Below, piece by piece: positions 1 to 6,408 of a stretch of 7,775 nucleotides of DNA (within the stretch, counting starts at the first letter, position 1; every line of letters begins with the position of its first letter). The DNA lies in contig DHJG01000073.1 of assembly GCA_002404215.1 (NCBI GenBank), positions 1 through 7,775 of the forward strand, in the 5' to 3' direction. The stretch is from Desulfosporosinus sp. UBA4726. GTDB taxonomy: Bacteria; Bacillota; Desulfitobacteriia; Desulfitobacteriales; Desulfitobacteriaceae. The notes below the pieces were generated by a model. The model had not been told where the DNA came from. It did not search any database and saw nothing but the letters and a program-made list of their open reading frames with translations. The position numbers and the translations under genes were made by a program.

Positions 1-1720
1 CAGGATTGGCGACTTGTTGGTAACCAGGGTAGACGTTAGGCAATGCTCCCATATCGCAGGCACCCTGAACATTATTTTGCCCACGCATTGGGTTAACACC
101 CGAACTCTCTTTACCTAAATTACCTGTAAGCATCGCTAGGTTGGCCAAGCTCATCACGTTATCCGTACCACAGACATGTTCCGTGATCCCTAATGTATAG
201 AAGATCTCTGCACATTCCGCAGTTGCATAAATTTTAGCGGCTTCTTCGAGTTGCTCTACAGGAACTCCCGTTATTTGACTAACCACTTCAGGAGTATATT
301 TTTTCACAATTTCCCGAACTTTTTCAAAGCCTTCCGTACGTTCTTCAATGAACGCTTGATCTTCCCACCCGTTGGCTAGAATAATGTTCATAATTCCGTT
401 GATCAGAGCAATATCTGTTCCCGAACGAAGCCTTAGCCAAACATCTGCATGCTCTGCGATGTCGGTGCTCCGAGGGTCCACCACAATCAGCTTTGAACCA
501 TTAGCTAGTGCTTGCTTCATTTTCGTTCCAATCACAGGATGGGCTTCTGTCGGATTTGAACCAATAACAAACATTGCTTTGGTGTTTGGAATTTCATTAA
601 TGGAGTTAGTCATCGCTCCGGATCCAAATGAGGTGGCCAGACCGGCCACAGTGGGAGCGTGTCACGTCCTGGCGCAGTGATCGATATTATTGGTACCGAT
701 GACCGCGCGCATAAATTTTTGCATAAGATAATTTTCTTCATTAGTACAATGGGCACAACTTAAAGCAGCTATCGAGTTCGGGCCATAGTCCTTCTTAATC
801 TCCCCTAACTTCGTAGCGACTAAATCTAAGGCCTCATCCCAGCTTGCAGGAACTAATACGCCATCTTTCCGGATCAAAGGAGTTGTCAAACGATTGGGAC
901 TATAAATCATGTCCATCCCAAAGCGGCCTTTGACACATAAAGCCTTGCCATTGACGGGTGCATTCGGATTTGAAGTTACCCCAATGACTTTACCATCATT
1001 AACATTCAGGTCAAAGTTACAGCCTACCCCACAAAACGGGCAAGTGGTTTGAACCTTCGTTACTTCCCAAGCACGTCCCTTGCCGATCATTTTCTTTTCT
1101 ACCAGTGCTCCTACCGGACAGACCGAAACACAAGAACCACAAAAATCACAAGCGGACTCGTGATAGGGGAGATTAAAGGCAGGTCCTACTTGGGTATCAA
1201 AGCCACGGAAGGAAAAGTCCAAAATACTTTTCCCCTGAATCTCAGTGCATGCCTTGATACATTTTCCGCACGAGATACATTTATTTTGATCTCTCAAGAT
1301 GAAGGGGTTTCCATCATCGACCGGAAGATCGCGTTGCTCACCTTTATAGAGTTCTCCAGTGGCACCATATTCATAGGCATACTCAGCCAAAGAACAGTTC
1401 CCCATCTTTTGACAGGTCATGCAATCGAGTGGATGATTCGCCAGCAACAGTTCCAGAATTGTTTTGCGTGCTGATCGGACTTTGGGATTCTGAGTTTCTA
1501 CCACCATTCCCTGCGCTACTTGAGTGACGCAAGACGGGGGAAGATTACGCATTCCTTCGATTTGAACCACGCACAAACGGCAGGCGCCGGCTGGGGTAAG
1601 CTCTGGGTCATGACACAAGGTAGGAATTGGAATATCATTCATACGACAGGCTTCAAGTACCGTTGTTCCCTTAAGGACGCTGACTTGGCGTCCATCAATT
1701 GTTAAGGTAAACCACTCCAA
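1..1720 (-). CDS. fdhF: Selenocysteine-containing formate dehydrogenase catalytic (alpha) subunit, 3' end cut by the window
   Basis: Oxidises formate to CO2, or the reverse, at a Mo/W-bis-pterin site in the cytosol. Residues 1-573 are in the window, running through an in-frame TGA (codon 353, 664-662) that I read as selenocysteine. Cluster ligands in order: [2Fe-2S] C36, C47, C50, C64; His-ligated [4Fe-4S] H96, C100, C103, C109; two [4Fe-4S] C148/151/154/158 and C191/194/197/201; catalytic-domain [4Fe-4S] C227, C230, C234, C262. Catalytic residues follow: K264, Sec353, H354, and R546 in MRGQNNVQG. The Sec-to-Arg distance of 193 equals that of E. coli FdhF (U140, R333). After Sec the frame stays open to base 2. 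About 300 C-terminal residues should lie outside, judged by the family's usual length. The start is TTG with AGGAG at 1734-1730; an in-frame TGA at 1729-1727 excludes anything further upstream. It is the last gene visible in the fau-hyl operon. Also named fdhA. Function is near certain; whether the metal is Mo or W cannot be told. Confidence 0.95.
614..661 (-). promoter_or_regulatory. Bacterial SECIS element of fdhF
   Basis: Directly 3' of the UGA the minus strand forms a two-part stem. The apical hairpin (649-633) is GTGGCC, loop GGTCT, GGCCAC: six perfect pairs. A basal helix CGCTCC (659-654) pairs with GGAGCG (619-614), also six perfect pairs. The loop GGTCT begins 18 nt after the UGA, the same spacing as in E. 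coli fdhF as I recall it. The GGUCU apical loop is the expected SelB contact. The element lies inside the coding sequence, so it also constrains residues 354-369. Confidence 0.9.
662..664 (-). other. In-frame UGA read as selenocysteine (codon 353 of fdhF)
   Basis: The minus-strand codons read N-I-D-H-C-A-R-T-TGA-H-A-P-T-V-A-G-L, which aligns with the formate dehydrogenase active-site motif (Cys-Ala-Arg-x-Sec/Cys-His-Gly/Ala-Pro-Ser/Thr-Val-Ala-Gly-Leu). The reading frame continues without another stop for 220 codons and keeps family motifs, so this is recoding and not a termination or frameshift. It requires selA, selB, selC and selD elsewhere in the genome. Confidence 0.95.
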
Positions 1721-1764
1721 TGTGTTTCACTCCTCTCAGTTTATTCATCCTTATCCGTATACTA

Positions 1765-2697
1765 CTACTTGGCTAGTGAGTTAATTTTTTCAACAATATT
1801 ACCTAGACCTAAAAATTCTTCCCACGGAATCTGGACAAACTCACCGTCTTGATTAATGAAAGGCATTTCCGTTCGATTAGGGTTGTATCTAAAATCAGAC
1901 CCTATACGCCCTTTAAGGCAAAGTGGTCGACCATTATCGGCTGATTTTGCTGTTACCCCAATAATTTTGCCGTTTTTAGAGTTAATGTCAAATTTGCAAC
2001 CAGATTCACAAAAGGTACAGATAACTTCTTCCTTAGTAAACTCCCATTGCCGCCCTTTACCTATCATGCTTTTGTCAACTAGGGCTCCTACCGGGCAAAT
2101 AGCCACACATCTGTTGCAATAAACACAGTTAGAATCCTTCAGATCCGTATCCATAAAGGGTGCAACTTTAGTATTGAATCCCCGATAAGCGTAATCAATC
2201 ACGCTTCGTTCCGTTACAGCGTTACAGGTAGCAATACACTTGCCACACAATATACATTTATTAGGATCTCTTAAGATATAGGGGTTTCCATCATCGATAG
2301 GAGCGTTGCGTTTCTCCCCTTGATAAATTTCACCTGTAACACCATATTCATAAGCATACTTAGCTAAGGAACAGTCACCTAATTTTTCACACGTCATACA
2401 ATCTAAGGGGTGATTAGCTACCAAAAGTTCTAGAATCGTTTTGCGTGCTGCCCGAACCTTTAAATTTTGGGTTTCTACCATCATTCCCTGAGTTGCTTGA
2501 GTAACACAAGCAGGGGGAAGATTACGCATTCCTTCAATTTGAACCACACACAAACGGCAAGAACCGCCAGAGGTAAGTTCCTTGTCATGGCACAAGGTTG
2601 GAATTGAAATATCGTGCATACGACAGGCTTCAAGTACGGTCGTTCCCTGGGGAACGCTGACTTCGCGCCCATCAATCGTCAACTTAAGCACCGCCAA
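1765..2697 (-). CDS. hylA: NuoG-like iron-sulfur subunit of formate dehydrogenase, a truncated FdhF paralogue
   Basis: Electron-transfer subunit of 310 residues, inferred to relay electrons between the FMN subunit (HylB) and the catalytic subunit. It aligns without gaps to FdhF residues 1 to about 250 (116 of the first 150 identical by hand count). It keeps all cluster ligands: [2Fe-2S] C36/47/50/64; H96/C100/C103/C109; C148/151/154/158; C191/194/197/201; and the formate-dehydrogenase-type [4Fe-4S] C227/C230/C234/C260 with the following Lys (K262). It ends just after the start of the molybdopterin domain (NPNR...PWEEF), so there is no pterin or Sec site and it cannot catalyse formate oxidation. 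The stop is TAG followed directly by a second TAG. The start is TTG with GGGAG at 2711-2707 and an in-frame TGA at 2706-2704 just upstream; ATT at 2700 is a remote alternative. It lies 22 nt after hylB and 44 nt before fdhF. Automatic pipelines may call it a ferredoxin or NADH dehydrogenase subunit G. Confidence 0.9.
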   Translation of the reverse strand: MAVLKLTIDGREVSVPQGTTVLEACRMHDISIPTLCHDKELTSGGSCRLCVVQIEGMRNLPPACVTQATQGMMVETQNLKVRAARKTILELLVANHPLDCMTCEKLGDCSLAKYAYEYGVTGEIYQGEKRNAPIDDGNPYILRDPNKCILCGKCIATCNAVTERSVIDYAYRGFNTKVAPFMDTDLKDSNCVYCNRCVAICPVGALVDKSMIGKGRQWEFTKEEVICTFCESGCKFDINSKNGKIIGVTAKSADNGRPLCLKGRIGSDFRYNPNRTEMPFINQDGEFVQIPWEEFLGLGNIVEKINSLAK

Positions 2698-2719
2698 AAT
2701 GTTTCACTCCCTTCCAGTA

Positions 2720-4510
2720 TTACGCCCGAATAACTGCATCAAACTTACATTTATCTATACAGGTTCCACATTTGATACAATCATCTTCTTTAATCACATA
2801 CGGTTTTTTCTTCTCTCCTGTAATACAAGTGGTCGGACAGTTTTTCGCACAGAGTCCGCATCCCTTGCATTTTTCTGCATCAATTGAATAACTTAGCAAG
2901 GCTGAACACGCATGTGCTGGACACTTATGGTCAATAATATGCGCCTCGAACTCGTGCCTAAAGTATTTGATCGTTGCCAATATGGGGTTTGGTGCAGTCT
3001 GACCCAATCCACACAACGATGTTTCCTTGATAGCATGGGCAAGATTTTCTAAGGTGTCGATATCTTCTATTTTCCCTTCACCTTTGGTAATCCTATCTAG
3101 AATTTCATACATTCGTTTGGTGCCTTCTCGACAAGGGGTACATTTCCCACACGATTCTTTCGTCGTAAAGCTTAAAAAGAAGCGCGCTATATCTACCATA
3201 CAGGTAGTCTCATCCATGATCACGAGTCCACCCGAGCCAACCATAGCCCCTGCTTTCGCTAATGAGTCATAATCTACCGAGGTATCGAGCATCTCCTCAG
3301 GCATACATCCACCAGAGGGACCCCCTATTTGCACAGCTTTAAACGCCTTGCCATTCTGAACTCCGCCCCCAATGTCAAAGATGATCTCCCGAAGCGTTGT
3401 TCCCATTGGAACTTCAACTAAGCCCGTATTGTTTACTTTTCCAGTCAGGGCAAATATTTTCGTTCCTTTGCTTTTCTCCGTCCCCATCTGAGCATACCAT
3501 TCAGACCCGTTGCGCAAAATATGAGGTATATTCGACCAAGTTTCTACATTATTGATATTGGTTGGTTTTCCCCATAATCCTTTTACAGCTGGGAATGGTG
3601 GACGCACTCGCGGCATTCCTCGTTTTCCTTCGATAGAAGCCATCAAAGCTGTTTCTTCTCCACAGACAAATGCTCCTGCTCCTGCAAAAACGTTTAGATT
3701 AAAGTTGAAGCCCGAGCCCAAAATATTCTTTCCTAGGTAGCCTGCTTCCTCTGCTTGGCCGATCGCTATTTCTAAGTGCTTAATAGCCATTGGATATTCT
3801 GCTCGGCAATAGACGTATCCTTCATCTGCCCCAATTGCATAGGCTCCAATGAGCATGCCCTCGATCACGGAATGCGGATCGCCCTCGAGTACGCTGCGAT
3901 CCATAAAGGCCCCTGGATCTCCTTCGTCTGCATTACAAATCACATATTTTTTGTCGCCCGCCGCTCCACGGCAAAAACCCCACTTTAACCCCGTTGGGAA
4001 CCCCGCACCGCCACGGCCACGCAATCCAGATTTTTTAACTTCTTCGAGCACTTCATCCGGTGACATCTCTTTGAGAGCCTTTTGTAAGGCAAGATATCCT
4101 TTACGGTCAGTGTATTCTTCAATCTTCTGAGGATCAATAATTCCGCAATTCTGAAGTACAATTCGTTTTTGCTTAGCAAAAAATCGGATCTCGGATAACT
4201 TAGCTACAGGTTTTTGAGTTACCTGATCTATAAGAAGGAGACGTTCCACCCGTTCATCCTTGATAATATCTGAGGCTACGATTTCCGCAATATCGTCGAC
4301 TGTAACAGAGGTATACAAAACCTGATGTTTTTCAATAACGATCGTCGGTCCTTTTTCACAAAACCCTTGACAACCTGTTCCAACAATGCTCACAGTCTCT
4401 TCAAGACCTTGCAATTTTATCTCCGCTTCTAAAGCACTAATAAGCTTATTTGCGCCCGATGACGCACATCCTGTCCCTGCACAAACTAAAATCCGCTGGT
4501 TTTCTGCCAT
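2720..4510 (-). CDS. hylB: NuoF-like NADH/FMN-binding flavoprotein subunit of formate dehydrogenase
   Basis: Soluble diaphorase subunit (596 aa) that exchanges hydride with NAD(H) through FMN and passes single electrons to Fe-S clusters. Residues 1-90 are a thioredoxin-like [2Fe-2S] domain (C10, C15, C47, C51). The complex-I 51-kDa core follows, with the glycine-rich FMN/NADH motif GLRGRGGAGFPTGLKW (162-177) and GAGAFVCGEETALMASIEGK (277-296). The N3-type [4Fe-4S] ligands are C454, C457, C460 and C500. The C-terminus carries a 2[4Fe-4S] ferredoxin domain (C548/551/554/558 and C578/581/584/588), preceded by an extra Cys pair (C530, C535). This three-part layout is that of HydB/HymB/HylB proteins of clostridial hydrogenases and formate dehydrogenases rather than of plain NuoF. 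The start is ATG with a GGGGG Shine-Dalgarno that overlaps the hylC stop; the gap to hylC is 12 nt. Whether it confurcates or bifurcates with ferredoxin cannot be read from the sequence. Confidence 0.94.
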   Translation of the reverse strand: MAENQRILVCAGTGCASSGANKLISALEAEIKLQGLEETVSIVGTGCQGFCEKGPTIVIEKHQVLYTSVTVDDIAEIVASDIIKDERVERLLLIDQVTQKPVAKLSEIRFFAKQKRIVLQNCGIIDPQKIEEYTDRKGYLALQKALKEMSPDEVLEEVKKSGLRGRGGAGFPTGLKWGFCRGAAGDKKYVICNADEGDPGAFMDRSVLEGDPHSVIEGMLIGAYAIGADEGYVYCRAEYPMAIKHLEIAIGQAEEAGYLGKNILGSGFNFNLNVFAGAGAFVCGEETALMASIEGKRGMPRVRPPFPAVKGLWGKPTNINNVETWSNIPHILRNGSEWYAQMGTEKSKGTKIFALTGKVNNTGLVEVPMGTTLREIIFDIGGGVQNGKAFKAVQIGGPSGGCMPEEMLDTSVDYDSLAKAGAMVGSGGLVIMDETTCMVDIARFFLSFTTKESCGKCTPCREGTKRMYEILDRITKGEGKIEDIDTLENLAHAIKETSLCGLGQTAPNPILATIKYFRHEFEAHIIDHKCPAHACSALLSYSIDAEKCKGCGLCAKNCPTTCITGEKKKPYVIKEDDCIKCGTCIDKCKFDAVIRA

Positions 4511-4522
4511 TGCTTTATCCCC

Positions 4523-5005
4523 CTACTCGTATTCGGCTAATATACCGGTAATGTGCTCTGGTAATAATCGTCCATGGACTTCATTATTAATGGAAATAAC
4601 CGGTGCCAGACCACAGGCTCCTATGCAAGCCACAACTTCCAATGTAAAACGCCTATCTTCTGTCGTTGCCCCATCTTTAATCTTCAATTCTTTTTCGATG
4701 GTTTCCAGCACTTTGGCTCCTCCACGCACATGGCAAGCCGTTCCCAAACAAACATTAATAACATTTCGTCCCGATGGAGTTAAACGAAACTGAGCATAAA
4801 ACGTTACAACACCATAAATTCTCGCCAGAGGTATCCGCATAGCTTTACTAATGTGTTGAAGCACATGCGTCGGTAAATAGCCATACACTTCTTGGGCTTG
4901 TTGCAAAACTGGGATTAGTGGCCCATTCTCATGTTTATACTTGGTAATAATCTGATCTAACGTTATTTCCTTAGGATCTACTAAATCTTGACACTCAGTG
5001 CACAA
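4523..5005 (-). CDS. hylC: NuoE-like [2Fe-2S] subunit of formate dehydrogenase
   Basis: Thioredoxin-fold [2Fe-2S] protein of the complex-I 24-kDa family, a small partner of the HylB flavoprotein. The four ligands are C86, C91, C127 and C131 (C-x4-C ... C-x3-C) in VCLGTACHVRGG and ACIGACG. The N-terminal helical part shows the usual IPVLQQAQEVYGYLP followed by ARIYGVVTFYAQF. The start is uncertain. I choose TTG at 5005 (160 aa, MCTECQ...) because AAGGGGTGAT lies just upstream and the gene then does not overlap fau. GTG at 5014 is an alternative. TTG at 5053 (176 aa) would overlap the fau 3' end by 11 nt, has no good ribosome-binding site and adds residues unlike the family. The order fau-hylC-hylB-hylA-fdhF with short gaps indicates one transcript. 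Confidence 0.88.
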   Translation of the reverse strand: MCTECQDLVDPKEITLDQIITKYKHENGPLIPVLQQAQEVYGYLPTHVLQHISKAMRIPLARIYGVVTFYAQFRLTPSGRNVINVCLGTACHVRGGAKVLETIEKELKIKDGATTEDRRFTLEVVACIGACGLAPVISINNEVHGRLLPEHITGILAEYE

Positions 5006-5033
5006 AAAAATCACCCCTTTTATATTTTCCTTT

Positions 5034-5053
5034 TTGAACGTTTTAGCGTTCAA
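5034..5053 (-). repeat. Inverted repeat across the fau stop codon
   Basis: TTGAACG, six-base loop CTAAAA, CGTTCAA: a perfect 7-bp hairpin that includes the fau TAA (5045-5043) and lies 28 nt upstream of the chosen hylC start. No U-run follows (A-rich instead), so it is not an intrinsic terminator of the operon. It could tune the fau/hylC translational boundary; that role is speculative. Confidence 0.5.
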
Positions 5054-5630
5054 ATTTGTATACGTCGTTCTCTGTGATCAGCATCGTCATTTTAGCATCA
5101 TGCTTATCAACTGGCACTTGTGCAATAACTTGACATTCGAAACTAAGAGCTACCCTAGGCGTTGAAGGATTCATGCGCATAAAGAAGCGATCATAAAATC
5201 CACCCCCATACCCTAAACGATTCCCTTGCAGATCAAACCCAGAACCAGGGATGATAATCAAATCGATTTCCAAGGGTTCTACTACTCCAAGCGTCAATTT
5301 TGGTTCGCGAATTCCAAATGCTCCTGGCTCAAGATCCTGTGTTAGATCGCTCACTTCAATTGGTAGAAGGATACCCTGGGGTGCACAACGGGGTAATATA
5401 AGTCTTTTCTTCAGTGCAATCGTCGCCTCAGCCAAGGCCATGGTCTCTACTTCACCGCGGAAGTCCAGAAATAACAATACTACTTTAGCCTTTTTAAACT
5501 CCGGTAAGTCCAGAATTTTTTGTTGTATAATTCTGCTTTTAGTTTTTCTTTCTTCCTCTCCTAAAGCGGCCCGCTGATTTAAACACATCTTGCGTACTTC
5601 AGTTTTTAAACACTTTTTTTCTTCATTCAT
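5043..5630 (-). CDS. fau: 5-formyltetrahydrofolate cyclo-ligase
   Basis: ATP-dependent enzyme (MTHFS / YgfA family, 195 aa, normal length) that converts 5-formyl-THF to 5,10-methenyl-THF in the cytosol, returning a dead-end folate to the C1 pool. Family signatures visible: the substrate-pocket stretch FLDFRGEVET (54-63), GAFGIREP (103-110), and the nucleotide/Mg site IPGSGFD (127-133) followed by GNRLGYGGGFYDRF (136-149), then VPVDKHD near the end. The start is ATG with AGAGG nine bases upstream; ATG at codon 15 has no ribosome-binding site. It is the first gene of the presumed C1 operon: hylC follows within 37 nt, and its formate dehydrogenase partners make or consume the formate that feeds formyl-THF synthesis. 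No convincing promoter was found; a weak TTGCTT (5694-5689) with AATAAT (5672-5667), 16 nt apart, is the best candidate. Confidence 0.95.
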   Translation of the reverse strand: MNEEKKCLKTEVRKMCLNQRAALGEEERKTKSRIIQQKILDLPEFKKAKVVLLFLDFRGEVETMALAEATIALKKRLILPRCAPQGILLPIEVSDLTQDLEPGAFGIREPKLTLGVVEPLEIDLIIIPGSGFDLQGNRLGYGGGFYDRFFMRMNPSTPRVALSFECQVIAQVPVDKHDAKMTMLITENDVYKFER

Positions 5631-5940
5631 TCAAGCGTACCTCTCTATTATAAAATTTGGTACCCAATTATTTACTTTCGTTCTTCATAAGCAAAATCCT
5701 CTTTTGCCGATCAATCTTTTTTATGAATAGTCGAAAATTATTGTAAAAAAGAGAATCCATTTTATTTAAGAGAGAATTTAAAACTTAAGCGCAATCTGCT
5801 TCCAAAAAGTTTTCAGATATTTTCTCCTGCAAAGCGCGCTCTCGATCCCTGAAAACTCCACTGCCTGAAAAGTAGAATTTTTTGTGGAATATCAGAGAAG
5901 ACTATTGTGGATATATTGAGTTTACCTATCTTCCCGGTGT
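5631..5940. other. Gene-free upstream flank of fau
   Basis: No open frame with a credible start and no recognisable RNA gene. It should hold the promoter and leader of the fau-hyl-fdhF operon, but no strong -35/-10 pair is visible. It contains a 9-bp inverted repeat, AGTTTTCAG (5808-5816) with CTGAAAACT (5849-5857), a second CCTGAAAA copy at 5864-5871, and one isolated near-match to a DnaA box on the minus strand (5906-5914, ATATCCACA). Confidence 0.5.
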
Positions 5941-6120
5941 CTGTCGTGCTTTTGAACATTAATAATGTGTTTCGTGAATTAATAAAATAGTATGTCTATT
6001 TAGTTTATTAAGTTTATTATGTAATTTGTTTATTACAAAAACGAATCCCGATATGAGAAAATTGTTAATATTCTATAAACATTAAGATTCCTACTATAAA
6101 TATCAATATTTCCCATTTTT
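5941..6120. other. Strongly AT-rich, unwinding-prone stretch beside the DnaA-box cluster
   Basis: About 22% GC by hand count (40 of 180 bases). It has three copies of GTTTATTA at 6003-6010, 6012-6019 and 6028-6035, the first two inside a 9-bp tandem repeat (AGTTTATTA twice, 6002-6019), and a near-palindrome ACATTA-A-TAATGT (5956-5968). No coding potential. The position next to the DnaA boxes is what a DNA-unwinding element would show, but low GC alone does not prove that role. Confidence 0.5.
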
Positions 6121-6135
6121 TACACCGCTAAAAAG

Positions 6136-6309
6136 TTATCCACATATCAAATCTAGTCATTCTGCCTTGATCCAAGGTTATCCACATTATCCACAGGGCC
6201 TGTGGGTAACCTTATCTAAAATGACTGATTAATCCGAAAAACTCCAAAACCGCTTCCAATGCTTATGCACAGACTTATCCACATTATCCACAGCTCAACC
6301 TTATCCACA
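6136..6309 (+). promoter_or_regulatory. DnaA-box cluster (eight boxes)
   Basis: Perfect TTATCCACA boxes on the plus strand at 6136-6144, 6178-6186, 6187-6195, 6275-6283, 6284-6292 and 6301-6309. A further TTATGCACA lies at 6263-6271, and one opposed single-mismatch box (TTACCCACA on minus) at 6201-6209. Two pairs are directly abutted, making a 19-bp direct repeat ttatccacattatccacag at 6178-6196 and 6275-6293, 97 bp apart. Such a density of the 9-mer cannot be chance; DnaA binding is very likely. No dnaA, dnaN or other replication gene is in the window, and the flanking genes (tsaD, fau) are housekeeping. It is therefore better read as a DnaA-titrating or regulatory cluster than as the main origin. 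Confidence 0.88.
6192..6206. repeat. Palindrome inside the DnaA-box cluster
   Basis: CCACAGG-G-CCTGTGG, perfect 7-bp arms around one base. It links the end of DnaA box 3 with the opposed box 4, giving a wider imperfect inverted repeat GGTTATCCACA ... TGTGGGTAACC. It creates the only head-to-head box pair in the cluster. Confidence 0.6.
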
Positions 6310-6343
6310 GAGGGTATACGTCCTTATGTATCCTGAAAGTTCT

Positions 6344-6397
6344 AAAGACACAAAACGAAGCGAGGAATTCTAATTCCAAGCTTCGTTTCGTGTCTTT
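6344..6397 (-). terminator. Long hairpin downstream of tsaD, probable transcription terminator
   Basis: Arms 6344-6361 and 6380-6397 pair over 18 bp. The single irregular position (6352 with 6389) is A.C in a plus-strand RNA but a G.U wobble in a minus-strand RNA, so the stem is continuous only for transcripts coming from tsaD. The 18-nt loop contains a further GGAATT/AATTCC stem (6364-6369 with 6372-6377). The 3' arm ends in TTT, followed by AGAACTTT, so the U-run is weak. It lies about 180 nt after the tsaD stop. It might instead be a processed or protein-binding 3' structure. Confidence 0.55.
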
Positions 6398-6408
6398 TCG
6401 TCCAAACT

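Noticed and set aside
662..664. TGA as a true stop, making fdhF a pseudogene or a short ferredoxin-like gene
   Set aside because: The codon sits exactly at the family Sec position, a complete SECIS follows, and the frame stays open with conserved motifs to the window edge.
1049..1474. Open frames of about 60-140 codons on the plus strand opposite fdhF, hylA, hylB, hylC, fau and tsaD
   Set aside because: They are antisense shadows of well-supported minus-strand genes, lack family motifs and lack convincing ribosome-binding sites.
1765..2697. hylA as a broken fdhF copy (pseudogene)
   Set aside because: All cluster ligands are intact, it has its own good ribosome-binding site and start, and a short NuoG-like subunit is expected at this place in the complex.
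5647..5652. TATAAT on the minus strand as the -10 box of the fau operon
   Set aside because: No -35-like hexamer lies 16-18 nt upstream, and transcription would begin at or inside the fau Shine-Dalgarno, leaving no usable leader.
5740..5940. 6S RNA upstream of fau, as in proteobacteria where ssrS precedes ygfA
   Set aside because: Only a 9-bp inverted repeat is seen (5808-5816/5849-5857); I could not build the long closing stem with central bubble that 6S RNA needs.
6062..6082. Rex-like redox operator (TTGTTAAT ... ATAAACA)
   Set aside because: The right half does not match the inverted TTAACAA half-site, and the region is so AT-rich that such partial matches are expected.
5941..6309. Calling this the chromosomal oriC outright
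   Set aside because: dnaA, dnaN, rpmH, gyrB and other usual oriC neighbours are absent on both sides; the flanking genes are tsaD and fau.
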